Source: Agromyces mediolanus (GTDB lineage Bacteria > Actinomycetota > Actinomycetes > Actinomycetales > Microbacteriaceae). Taken from it: a stretch of DNA of 42,221 nt. The stretch lies in the NCBI RefSeq assembly GCF_014648575.1, contig NZ_BMRJ01000002.1, positions 307,884-350,104 of the forward strand. Direction: 5' to 3'. A model generated the notes under the pieces. The model did no database searches and was not told where the DNA came from. It saw nothing but the letters and a program-made list of their open reading frames with translations. A program made the position numbers and the translations under genes. Of this stretch, positions 1 to 7,342 are shown piece by piece; positions within the stretch are counted from its first letter, which is position 1; each line of letters starts with the position of its first letter.

Positions 1-63
1 TCGGCCGTGGGATAGAGTGACGTGGTTGCCTGATCGCAGAGCCTGCGCCAGGCGGCATCTGAT

Positions 64-136
64 GCGCCCGTAGCTCAATGGATAGAGCATCTGACTACGG
101 ATCAGAAGGTTGGGGGTTCGAGTCCCTCCGGGCGCA
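64..136 (+). tRNA. tRNA-Arg (anticodon ACG)
   Basis: A 73-nt cloverleaf can be drawn by eye. The acceptor stem GCGCCCG/CGGGCGC is perfect. The D stem is GCTC/GAGC, the anticodon stem TCTGA/TCAGA has a 7-nt loop CTACGGA, and the T arm has the TTCGAGT loop. The anticodon ACG is at 97-99, so it reads CGT, and also CGC/CGA once A34 becomes inosine. The discriminator is A136 and no CCA is encoded, so CCA must be added after transcription. The A34 substrate fits the tadA gene at 40158-40673. A strong terminator hairpin follows 8 nt downstream. Confidence 0.97.
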
Positions 137-143
137 CGGAATG

Positions 144-181
144 AGAACGGCCCCAGCTTCGGCTGGGGCCGTTCTGCGTTT
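144..181 (+). terminator. Rho-independent-type terminator after tRNA-Arg
   Basis: A 14-bp perfect inverted repeat (144-157 with 162-175) is closed by a TTCG tetraloop, and the downstream side runs GCGTTT. It lies 8 nt after the tRNA and before the next promoter, so it most likely ends the tRNA transcript. Confidence 0.85.
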
Positions 182-234
182 CCGGAGCTGTCCCGCGTTT
201 CCGGAGCTCGCCGTGCGCTCGGAGTAGCGACCTC

Positions 235-269
235 TTTTGTCCTAGGACGTATTCCCCTAGGCTGGCGCC
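235..269 (+). promoter_or_regulatory. Leaderless promoter with CCTAGG palindrome
   Basis: A perfect 10-bp palindrome GTCCTAGGAC lies at 239-248 and a second CCTAGG core at 256-261. A -10-like TAGGCT (258-263) ends 6 nt before the GTG at 270, so the transcript would be leaderless. The palindrome matches the one in front of the MocR gene (1825-1838) and sits at a similar distance from the start codon. Joint control by that regulator is inferred. Confidence 0.55.
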
Positions 270-1067
270 GTGCGCGCAGCTGACGACCCGGCGACCGGCA
301 ACGAGCGACCCCCGACCGCCCTCGCCATCCGGCACGTCCGCTTCGAGGATCTCGGGCTCTTCGAGCCCGTGCTCCGCGAGCGCGGCTACGAGGTGCGCTA
401 CGCCGACGTCGGGGCGGGGGAGTTCGACGCGCGCGCCGTCGCCGACGCCGAGCTGGTCGTCGTGCTCGGCGGTCCGATCGGCGTGTACGAGGCCGACGAT
501 TACCCGGTGCTGCGCGCGGAGACCGCCGCCCTCGCCGAACGCCTCGGCCGTGGCGCGCCGACGCTCGGCGTCTGCCTCGGTGCGCAGCTGCTCGCCGTGG
601 CGGCGGGCGCCGAGGTGCGGGCGACGGGCGCGCACGAGATCGGCTTCGCTCCGCTCGAGCTGAGCGCCGCGGGGCTCGCCTCGCCGCTCGCGCGACTGGC
701 GGGGGTGCCGGTGCTGCACTGGCACGGCGACGCCTTCGAGATCCCCGCCGGGGCCGCCTCGCTCGCCGCGACGCCGGGATTTCCGAACCAGGCCTTCGCG
801 CTCGGCGACACGGCCCTCGCGCTGCAGTTCCACCTCGAGGCCGATCCCGCGCGCATCGACGAGTGGCTGATCGGCCACACGCACGAGCTCCGCGCGGTCG
901 GCGCGGACGTCCGGGCCATCCGCGCCGACGCCGCGCGCCTCGGCCCCGAGCTCGCCGTCGCGGGCGCGGCGGTGCTGGGCGATTGGCTCGACCGGATGCC
1001 TCGACCGGGCGCTGCGGGACGCACCCGCTCGGCCGAGCGCCCGCGCCCTCAGCCCTCCGGCCAGTAG
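270..1067 (+). CDS. Class I glutamine amidotransferase (GATase1) domain protein
   Basis: A 265-residue stand-alone GATase1 protein of the GMP-synthase-like type. The nucleophile elbow GVCLGAQ carries Cys102, and QFHLEAD supplies His188 and Glu190, completing the Cys-His-Glu triad. Such domains hydrolyse glutamine or gamma-glutamyl amides and hand over ammonia, but no synthase partner is adjacent, so the acceptor is unknown. The GTG at 270 was chosen because a -10 hexamer ends 6 nt before it; there is no Shine-Dalgarno, and homologous sequence begins only around residue 17. The C-terminal 25 residues are low-complexity and overlap the convergent yggS by 19 nt. A shared CCTAGG operator suggests co-regulation with the MocR-gabT pair, so a gamma-glutamyl-amine substrate is possible but unproven. 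Confidence 0.85.
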   Translation: MRAADDPATGNERPPTALAIRHVRFEDLGLFEPVLRERGYEVRYADVGAGEFDARAVADAELVVVLGGPIGVYEADDYPVLRAETAALAERLGRGAPTLGVCLGAQLLAVAAGAEVRATGAHEIGFAPLELSAAGLASPLARLAGVPVLHWHGDAFEIPAGAASLAATPGFPNQAFALGDTALALQFHLEADPARIDEWLIGHTHELRAVGADVRAIRADAARLGPELAVAGAAVLGDWLDRMPRPGAAGRTRSAERPRPQPSGQ

Positions 1068-1804
1068 TACGAGTCCGGCAGCGGTCGCTCGCCGAAGATC
1101 GCCTGCCCCACCCGCACCGTCGTCGCCCCCTCGGCGATGGCGAGCTCGTAATCGCCCGACATGCCCATCGACAGCTCGTCGAGCGAGACGCCGTCGGGGG
1201 CGTCGTCGCGCAGCCGGTCGCGGGTCTCGCGGAGCAGCCGGAAGCAGCGCCGCACCCGCTCGGCGTCGGCGCTGAACACCGCGAGCGTCATCAGCCCGCG
1301 GACGCGCAGCGAGGCGAAGGCGGGGAGCTCGGCGAGAAATCCGCCGAGCTCCTCGGGGGCGAGGCCGGACTTCTGCGGCTCGGCCGAGGTGTTCACCTGC
1401 ACGAAGACGTCGAGCGAGCGGCCGGCCGCCTGCAGCCGGCGGTCGAGCGCCGCCGCGACGCGCACGCTGTCGAGCGCCTGGAACTCGCTCGCGAACTCGG
1501 CCACGTACTTCGCCTTGTTCGTCTGGAGGTGCCCGATCACGGCCCACTCGACGGGCAGTTCGGCGAGTTCGGCGGCCTTCTGTCTGGCCTCCTGCACCTT
1601 GTTCTCGCCGAGCAGGGTCGCGCCCGCCGCGATCGCGAGCCGCACCCGCTCGGCGGGCACGGTCTTGCTCACGGGCAGGAGCCGCACCGAGCCGGGCGGG
1701 CGGCCGGCCTCGCGCTCGGCGGCGCGGATGCGCCGGTGCACCGCCTCGATGCGCTCCGCGAACTCGGCCGCGCTCGTCGGGGTCGGCCAGGATTCCGCAG
1801 CCAT
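1049..1804 (-). CDS. yggS: YggS/PROSC-family PLP homeostasis protein
   Basis: A 251-residue protein of the single-domain fold type III family that binds pyridoxal 5'-phosphate without catalysing a known reaction and buffers the cell's PLP pool. The PLP lysine is Lys47 in PVSKTVP, followed by the family motif LLGENKVQE. Further family blocks are WAVIGHLQTNK, VFVQVNTSAEPQKSG and LSMGMSGDYELAIAEGATTVRVG. The ATG at 1804 is preceded by AGAGGTG at good spacing; a longer frame back to 1867 would run through the neighbouring operator and is rejected. It is divergent from the MocR regulator, itself a PLP-domain protein, and 50 nt separate them. In many Actinobacteria yggS sits in the division cluster next to sepF; here it does not. 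Confidence 0.93.
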   Translation of the reverse strand: MAAESWPTPTSAAEFAERIEAVHRRIRAAEREAGRPPGSVRLLPVSKTVPAERVRLAIAAGATLLGENKVQEARQKAAELAELPVEWAVIGHLQTNKAKYVAEFASEFQALDSVRVAAALDRRLQAAGRSLDVFVQVNTSAEPQKSGLAPEELGGFLAELPAFASLRVRGLMTLAVFSADAERVRRCFRLLRETRDRLRDDAPDGVSLDELSMGMSGDYELAIAEGATTVRVGQAIFGERPLPDSYYWPEG

Positions 1805-1824
1805 GTTCCACGCACCTCTCGCAA

Positions 1825-1854
1825 TTGTCCTAGGACAAAAGCTAGTATCGACGC
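1825..1854 (+). promoter_or_regulatory. Perfect 14-bp palindrome and leaderless promoter of the MocR gene
   Basis: TTGTCCTAGGACAA (1825-1838) is a perfect palindrome. A -10 hexamer TAGTAT (1843-1848) ends 6 nt before the ATG at 1855, predicting a leaderless mRNA. The palindrome sits where a repressor would block RNA polymerase, and also just upstream of the divergent yggS start, so it probably gives autoregulation. The same core occurs at 239-248. Confidence 0.7.
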
Positions 1855-3201
1855 ATGAGCATCGCAAACGACCGCCGCATCACCGGGTCGACCGCGGCCG
1901 ACATCGTCGGCCGGGTGCGCGACCTCGTCGCGGCCGGCGAGCTCGGCCCGGGCGAGACGCTCCCGCCGATCCGCGAGCTCGCCCAGGAGCTCGGCGTGAA
2001 CCGCAACACCGTCGCCGCGGCGTACCGCCTGCTCGTCTCCTCCGGGGCCGCCGAGGCCCGCGGCCGCGCCGGCACCGCGATCGCCGGGGTCCCCGTGCTC
2101 GCCCGGGAGGGTGCCGCCTCGCCCGCCCGGGTCGTGAACCTCGCCTCCGGCAATCCCGATCCGGCGCTGCTCCCCGACGCGCAGGCCGTGCTCTCCCGCC
2201 TCGACTACGCGCCAGCCCTCTACGGCACCCCCGGCATCGACGCCGAGCTCGGCGACTGGGCCAGGCGCAGCCTCGGCGCCGAGCTCGAGCGCGAGTTCCG
2301 CATCGTGCTCGCGCACGGCGCGGTCGACGCCGTCGAACGGCTGCTCACCGCGCACCTCACCCGCGGCGACGGCGTCGCCGTCGAAGACCCCTGCTTCCTC
2401 TCCAGCATCGGCACGCTGCGACTGAACGGCTTCCGCACCCACCCCGTGCCCGTGGACGAGCACGGCATGACCCCCGGCGCCCTCGACGCCGCCATCGAGG
2501 ACGGGGCGCGCGCCGTCATCCTGACGCCCCGCGCGCACAACCCGACCGGGGCGAGCCTCAGCGCCCGGCGCGCGGCCGAGCTGCGCGGCGTGCTCGAGCG
2601 CCACCCGCACGTCCTCGTCATCGAGGACGACCACTTCTCGGCCATCTCCGCCGAGCCCTACCGCCGCTCGACCCCGAGCTCGACGAACCGCTGGGCGCTC
2701 GTGCGCTCGGTGTCCAAGTTCCTCGGCCCCGACCTGCGGCTCGCCTTCGTCGCCGCCGATCCCGACACCGCCGCCCGCCTCGAGACCCGGCTGAACTCCG
2801 GCACGAACTGGGTGAGCCACCTGCTCCAGCGGCTCGTGCTCGAACTGCTCTCGGGCGAGCGCGCCGAGGCGGACCTCGCGCGGGCCCGCGACGCGTACGC
2901 CAGCAGGGCGGCCGCGCTCGTCGCGGCGCTCGCGGAGCGCGGCATCCCCGTCGCCGGCCGCCCCGACGGGCTCAACGTCTGGATCGAGTTCGACCGCCCG
3001 AGCGAGCGCCTCGTCGCCGCCATGGGGGAGCGCGGCTGGCAGCTCCGATCCGGCGAGCCGTTCGCGAGCGAGGACCGACGCCACCGCAACGCCGTGCGCG
3101 TGACCACCGCGGCGCTCGCCGAGGCATCCGCCCCGGCGTTCGCCGAAGACCTCGCGGATGCCGCGACGAGGCTCGGCCTCGCCGCGCGCCGCCCGAACTG
3201 A
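1855..3201 (+). CDS. MocR-type GntR regulator with aminotransferase domain (GabR/PdxR-like)
   Basis: A 448-residue fusion. Residues ~8-75 form a GntR winged helix (LPPIRELAQELGVNRNTVAAAYRLL), and ~95-445 a fold type I aminotransferase domain with HNPTGAS and the PLP lysine Lys288 in RSVSKFLGP. MocR proteins sense PLP, or PLP plus an amine, and regulate divergent or downstream genes; GabR activates GABA catabolism and PdxR activates PLP synthesis. gabT follows after 16 nt, so a GabR-like role is most likely. The start is fixed by a -10 box 6 nt upstream (leaderless). The palindrome TTGTCCTAGGACAA just upstream is the probable binding site. Binding to the similar site at 239-248 is inferred. 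Confidence 0.9.
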   Translation: MSIANDRRITGSTAADIVGRVRDLVAAGELGPGETLPPIRELAQELGVNRNTVAAAYRLLVSSGAAEARGRAGTAIAGVPVLAREGAASPARVVNLASGNPDPALLPDAQAVLSRLDYAPALYGTPGIDAELGDWARRSLGAELEREFRIVLAHGAVDAVERLLTAHLTRGDGVAVEDPCFLSSIGTLRLNGFRTHPVPVDEHGMTPGALDAAIEDGARAVILTPRAHNPTGASLSARRAAELRGVLERHPHVLVIEDDHFSAISAEPYRRSTPSSTNRWALVRSVSKFLGPDLRLAFVAADPDTAARLETRLNSGTNWVSHLLQRLVLELLSGERAEADLARARDAYASRAAALVAALAERGIPVAGRPDGLNVWIEFDRPSERLVAAMGERGWQLRSGEPFASEDRRHRNAVRVTTAALAEASAPAFAEDLADAATRLGLAARRPN

Positions 3202-3217
3202 ACCGAGAGGACCGATC

Positions 3218-4579
3218 ATGACGCTCACCGCTCCCGCCGCCGCTCACGAGGCCGCCCACGCCCCCGAGCTCACCCGCGCCGAACTGCTGCGCACCGAGGT
3301 GCCCGGCCCTGAGAGCCGCCGGCTGCACGCCGAGCGCCTCGAGCACGTGCCGCAGGGCGTGTCGTGGGCCCTGCCCGTGTACATCGAGTCCGGCTCCGGC
3401 GCGATCCTCACCGACGTCGACGGCAACCGCTTCGTCGACCTCGGCTCGGGCATCGGCGTCACGACCGTCGGCCACGCCGACCCGGCCGTCGTCGCCGCCG
3501 CGAGCGCCCAGCTCGCGAGGCTCACGCACACGCTCTACACGGTCACCCCGTACCGCGGCTACGCCGAGCTGGCCGCGAAGCTCGCCGAGCGCACCCCCGG
3601 CGACCACGCGAAGAAGACCCTGTTCGTGAACTCGGGCGCCGAGGCGGTCGAGAACGCCGTGAAGATCGCCCGCAAGCACACGGGGCGGCGCGCGGTCGCC
3701 GTGCTCGACCACGCGTTCCACGGCCGCACCATGCTGACGATGGCGATGAACCACAAGGCCGCCCCCTACGGCACCGGCTTCGGCCCGTTCGCGGGCGACG
3801 TGCACCGGGTGCCGAACTCGTACCCGTACCGGGACGGCCTCGACGGCGCCGAGGCGGCGGCCCGCACGATCGCCTACCTGGAGCGGCGCATCGGCGTGGG
3901 CGAGCTCGCCGCCGTCATCGCCGAGCCGATCCAGGGCGAGGGCGGCTTCATCGTGCCGGCCGAGGGCTACCTGCCCGCGCTGCAGCGCTGGGCGAGCGCC
4001 AACGGCGTCGTGTTCGTGGCCGACGAGATCCAGTCGGGCCTCGCCCGCACCGGCCGCTGGTTCGCGAGCGAGCACTTCGGGCTCGTGCCCGACCTCGTGC
4101 TCACGGCCAAGGGCATCGCGGGCGGGCTGCCGCTCGCGGGCGTCACCGGCCGCGCCGAGATCATGGATTCCGCGCTGCCCGGCGGCCTCGGCGGCACCTT
4201 CGGCGGCAACCCCGTCGCCGTCGCCGCGGCGCTCGCCGTGTTCGAGCAGATCGAGCGCGACGGGCTGCTCGCCGAGGCCGAGCGCATCGGCGCCACGCTC
4301 GGAGGCCTGCTCGCGGAGCTGGCCCGGCGGCACGCGGTCGTCGGCGAGGTGCGCGGGCACGGCGCGATGCTCGCCTTCGAGCTCGTCGAGCCCGGCACGA
4401 AGACCCCGCTCGCCGGGGCCGCGCAGCGGGTCGCGGCGCACGCGGCGCAGCAGGGGGTGCTGCTGCTCACGGCGGGCAGCTACGACAACGTCATCCGCTT
4501 CCTGCCGACGCTGCGCACCGACGACCGGATGCTCCGCTACGCCGTCGCCGTGATCGACGAGGCGCTCGCCGGCCTCTGA
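3218..4579 (+). CDS. gabT: 4-aminobutyrate aminotransferase (class III)
   Basis: A 453-residue class III aminotransferase that moves the amino group of GABA (or another omega-amine) to 2-oxoglutarate, giving succinate semialdehyde. Visible landmarks are the NSGAEAVENAVKIAR phosphate-binding block, FHGRTM, IAEPIQGEGGF, ADEIQSG with PLP-ring Asp269, and the PLP lysine Lys298 in TAKGIAGG. The ATG at 3218 has GAGAGG 7 nt upstream; a reading frame open back to 3158 overlaps the regulator and is rejected. It follows the MocR gene by 16 nt and is probably its target. No succinate-semialdehyde dehydrogenase (gabD) lies in the window. Substrate within the omega-amino-acid group is inferred from similarity. 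Confidence 0.9.
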   Translation: MTLTAPAAAHEAAHAPELTRAELLRTEVPGPESRRLHAERLEHVPQGVSWALPVYIESGSGAILTDVDGNRFVDLGSGIGVTTVGHADPAVVAAASAQLARLTHTLYTVTPYRGYAELAAKLAERTPGDHAKKTLFVNSGAEAVENAVKIARKHTGRRAVAVLDHAFHGRTMLTMAMNHKAAPYGTGFGPFAGDVHRVPNSYPYRDGLDGAEAAARTIAYLERRIGVGELAAVIAEPIQGEGGFIVPAEGYLPALQRWASANGVVFVADEIQSGLARTGRWFASEHFGLVPDLVLTAKGIAGGLPLAGVTGRAEIMDSALPGGLGGTFGGNPVAVAAALAVFEQIERDGLLAEAERIGATLGGLLAELARRHAVVGEVRGHGAMLAFELVEPGTKTPLAGAAQRVAAHAAQQGVLLLTAGSYDNVIRFLPTLRTDDRMLRYAVAVIDEALAGL

Positions 4580-4633
4580 GCCGCGGGCGCCGCCGGGTCG
4601 CGCGAGCGGCGCGCCGCGCGCCATACTGGTTAA

Positions 4634-6037
4634 GTGACTGAACTAGATCCGCTCTCGTCGCGGCGCGCGGCGACCGTGCTCGTCGGCCTCACCGTGGGCC
4701 TCTTCGGCTCCGCGTCGAGCGCCATGATCGTGGCGAACACCCTGCCCGCGATCGAGGCGGATCTCGGCGCGGACCCGGCCGGCGGCAGCTGGGTCGTCGT
4801 CGGCTCGCTGCTCGCGATGACCGTGTCGATCCCGCTCTGGGGGCGGCTCGCCGACGCCGTCGACGGCAAGCGGGTCGTGCAGGCGGCGTTCGTCCTCTTC
4901 GTGATCGGATGCCTCGGCGGGGGCCTCGCCCCGGGCCTCGGCGGTCTCATCGCGAGCCGGGCGGTGCAGGGCGTCGCGATGGGCGGCATCCTCGTGTCGA
5001 GCCAGGCGGTCATCGCCCGGGCCGTGCCCGGCCGGCGCCGGGCGGCGTACCTCGGCTACCTCGGCGCGACGATGTCGATCGCGAGCCTCTGCGGCCCGCT
5101 CATCGGCGGCTTCCTCGTGGAGCTGCCCGGCGCCGGCTGGCGTTCGGCGTTCTTCGTGCTCATCCCGTTCGCGCTCGTCGGCCTCGTCGTCGTGGAGGCG
5201 GCGCTGCCCCGGCGAGCCGGGCCGGGCGGCTTCCGTGTCGACGCGGCCGGACTCGCCCTGCTCGCCCTCGCCGTCACCGCGCTCCTGCTGCTCGTGACCT
5301 TCGGCGGCGTCGGCTTCGCCTGGTGGTCGCCGCAGAGCCTCGTCCTCGGCGCGGTCGGCCTGCTCGCCGCGCTCGCCCTCGTGCTCGTCGAACGCCGGGT
5401 CGCCGACCCCGTCCTCGACCTCGCCGCGCTCGCCGTGCCCGCCGTGCGCTGGAGCGTCGTCGGCAGCGTCGCGATCGGCGCGGTCATGTTCTCCGCGGTG
5501 CTCTACCTGAGCCAGTACTGGCAGCTCGCGCGCGGGGTCTCGGCCGCGGTCACCGGCCTCCTCGTCGCGCCGCTGCTCGTCGCGACGCTCGTCGCCTCGA
5601 TCGTGACCGGCCACGTGGTGGCGCACGGGCCGCGGGCGCGGGGCCGCGCGCTGCTGCTCGGCTCGATCCTGCTCGCGGCGGGGCTCGCCGGGCTCGCGAC
5701 CGTCGGGCTCGCGCCGCCGGCGTGGCTCGTCATCGCGGCCGCGGGCCTCGTCGGGCTCGGCATGGGCGCGCTCATGCAGACGTTCCTGCTCGTCGCGCAG
5801 CTCGCGGCGGGCGGCGAACGGGTGGGCCGCACGACCTCGCTCGTGAGCATGCTGCGTTCCCTCAGCGGGGCGGCGGGCGTCGCCGTGCTCGGCGCGGTGG
5901 TCGCGGCGCTCGCGCCGGGGGAGGGCTACGCGGCCGCCGCGGCCGTCGCCTTCGGGGCGGCCGCCGTGGTCTCGCTCGGGGCGGTCGTGGCCGCGCTCGT
6001 GCTCGGCCGGGACCGGGGCGCGGCAGGGCACGAGTAA
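4634..6037 (+). CDS. MFS transporter, DHA2 (EmrB/QacA-type) family
   Basis: A 467-residue membrane protein with about 14 hydrophobic segments. The N-terminal half has the MFS motif A-like GRLADAVDGKR after TM2 and RAVQGVAMGG (motif B region) in TM4. This architecture fits proton-driven drug or metabolite efflux of the DHA2 group; the substrate cannot be read from sequence. The start is the GTG at 4634. No Shine-Dalgarno is visible, but a CATACT hexamer ends 6 nt upstream, consistent with a leaderless transcript. The gene converges with a MarR regulator 12 nt downstream, a pairing common for efflux pumps and their regulators. Confidence 0.88.
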   Translation: MTELDPLSSRRAATVLVGLTVGLFGSASSAMIVANTLPAIEADLGADPAGGSWVVVGSLLAMTVSIPLWGRLADAVDGKRVVQAAFVLFVIGCLGGGLAPGLGGLIASRAVQGVAMGGILVSSQAVIARAVPGRRRAAYLGYLGATMSIASLCGPLIGGFLVELPGAGWRSAFFVLIPFALVGLVVVEAALPRRAGPGGFRVDAAGLALLALAVTALLLLVTFGGVGFAWWSPQSLVLGAVGLLAALALVLVERRVADPVLDLAALAVPAVRWSVVGSVAIGAVMFSAVLYLSQYWQLARGVSAAVTGLLVAPLLVATLVASIVTGHVVAHGPRARGRALLLGSILLAAGLAGLATVGLAPPAWLVIAAAGLVGLGMGALMQTFLLVAQLAAGGERVGRTTSLVSMLRSLSGAAGVAVLGAVVAALAPGEGYAAAAAVAFGAAAVVSLGAVVAALVLGRDRGAAGHE

Positions 6038-6049
6038 GGCCCGCGCGCG

Positions 6050-6493
6050 TCAGACCCGGCTGCCGAAGTCCCGGTCGACCTGCTCGTCGAGGGCGAGCTC
6101 CAGCGGGACCGTGTCGAGCGCCGCGAGCGCGCCCGTCGCATCGCCGAGCACCTCGCGGAACCGGGCGAGGAGCAGCCGCTCCGCCTCCTGCAGCCGATCG
6201 ATGCCGTGCTCGGTGACGACGAAGACGACGCCGCGGCCATCCGTCTTCGAGGACTCGCGGGCGATCAGTCCCGCCTTCACCATCCCGTTCGTGAGCGAGG
6301 TGACCGCCGGTCGGGTCACCGCGGTGGCCTGCGCCAGCTCGTAGGCGCGGCGACCGGCGTCGCGCGCGCTGTTCAGCGCGCGGTACTGGGCGAGGTTCAG
6401 CCCGGCCTCCTCGCAGGCCTGCTGCGCGATGCGCGCGAGCCGGATCACGGTGCGGACGGAGGCGAGGAGAGCGGCGGGATCGTCGGAGTGCAT
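6050..6493 (-). CDS. MarR-family transcriptional regulator
   Basis: A 147-residue protein. The winged helix spans ~35-105, with recognition region AYELAQATAVTRPAVTSLTNGMVKAGLI and wing residues ESSKTDGRGVVFVVTEHG (the usual DxR wing reads DGRG). Flanking helices at both ends would form the dimer interface. The ATG at 6493 is preceded by AAAGG at 6 nt. It is convergent with the MFS gene at 4634 and divergent from the Lrp gene at 6613. It probably controls the MFS pump in response to a small ligand; no conserved operator was identified with confidence. Confidence 0.88.
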   Translation of the reverse strand: MHSDDPAALLASVRTVIRLARIAQQACEEAGLNLAQYRALNSARDAGRRAYELAQATAVTRPAVTSLTNGMVKAGLIARESSKTDGRGVVFVVTEHGIDRLQEAERLLLARFREVLGDATGALAALDTVPLELALDEQVDRDFGSRV

Positions 6494-6612
6494 GGCTGCC
6501 TTTCGGGTGCGTGGCCCGCCTCGTACCCTACGGCTCCGCGACGGTATCCTGCAGGAGCGCGATCGGAGCGGCCCGCGGGGCGCGGCCGATCCCGACGGAA
6601 TCGGAGGCCGGG

Positions 6613-7092
6613 ATGGCGGACGCACTGACGGGTGCCGGAGCGACCCCGGCGCTCGACGACATCGACAAGGCGCTCATCCGGCTGCTGCAGACCGACGGGC
6701 GCATGCCGTACTCGAAGCTCGGCCCGGCGGTCGGGCTCTCGAGTGCCGCGGCCCGGCAGCGCGTGCAACGGCTGATGGAGTCGGGCGTCATCGAGATCGT
6801 CGCCGTGTCGCAGCCGCTGAAGCTCGGCTTCCACATCCAGGCGATGGTCGGCATCCGGGCGGACGGCGACATCCGCGCGCTGGCGGCTGCGCTCGCCGAG
6901 GTCGAGCAGCTCGTCTACGTCGTCGTCTCCTCGGGCCACTACGACCTGATCGTCGAGCTCGTCTGCACCGACGCCCGCGAGCTGCTGGCGATCGTGAACG
7001 ACCGCATCCGCACCCTGCCAGGGGTGACCTCGACCGAGACCTACAACTACCTCTACATCGAGAAGGTCAAGTACGCCTGGGGGACCGCCTAG
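6613..7092 (+). CDS. Lrp/AsnC-family transcriptional regulator
   Basis: A 159-residue protein. An AsnC-type helix-turn-helix lies at ~15-65 (LDDIDKALIRLLQTDGRMPYSKLG, then AAARQRVQRLMESGVI). A RAM/AsnC ligand-binding domain follows at ~75-155, with VVVSSGHYDLIVELVC and LPGVTSTETYNYLYIEKVKY. Lrp-type proteins sense amino acids or related amines and usually act on the adjacent catabolic operon. The ATG at 6613 has a strong GGAGG 5 nt upstream; a longer frame from 6511 lacks a ribosome site. The eight-gene operon starts 250 nt downstream on the same strand and has 11-bp direct repeats in its upstream region, so it is the likely target. Confidence 0.9.
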   Translation: MADALTGAGATPALDDIDKALIRLLQTDGRMPYSKLGPAVGLSSAAARQRVQRLMESGVIEIVAVSQPLKLGFHIQAMVGIRADGDIRALAAALAEVEQLVYVVVSSGHYDLIVELVCTDARELLAIVNDRIRTLPGVTSTETYNYLYIEKVKYAWGTA

Positions 7093-7221
7093 GCCTCGCC
7101 CCGTCGCGGTCGGCCTCGGGTCGGCCGGTGTTCGGCGACCCCGCGAACCCGGCTCCCGGCGCTCGCGGACGGCATCGGAACGCTCGGTGCGCCGGTCGCC
7201 TCGCCGTTGAATCGCTCGCCC

Positions 7222-7263
7222 TCGCAATCGAATCGATCGTTCCGTTATGGATTCGCAATCGAA
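7222..7263. promoter_or_regulatory. 11-bp direct repeat upstream of the catabolic operon (candidate Lrp site)
   Basis: TCGCAATCGAA occurs at 7222-7232 and again at 7253-7263. The 31-bp period is close to three helical turns, so a multimeric regulator could bind both on one face. The repeats lie in an AT-rich island (about 7225-7315) that stands out from the surrounding GC-rich DNA and separates the Lrp gene from the operon. No clear -35/-10 pair could be fixed. Binding by the adjacent Lrp protein is inferred. Confidence 0.45.
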
Positions 7264-7342
7264 ACAGTGGCGGAAAAGTAGTTAAGGGGCAATACTTCTT
7301 TTAGCGATACCGACCGGGATCGCCGACCACGAAGGAGTGAGC

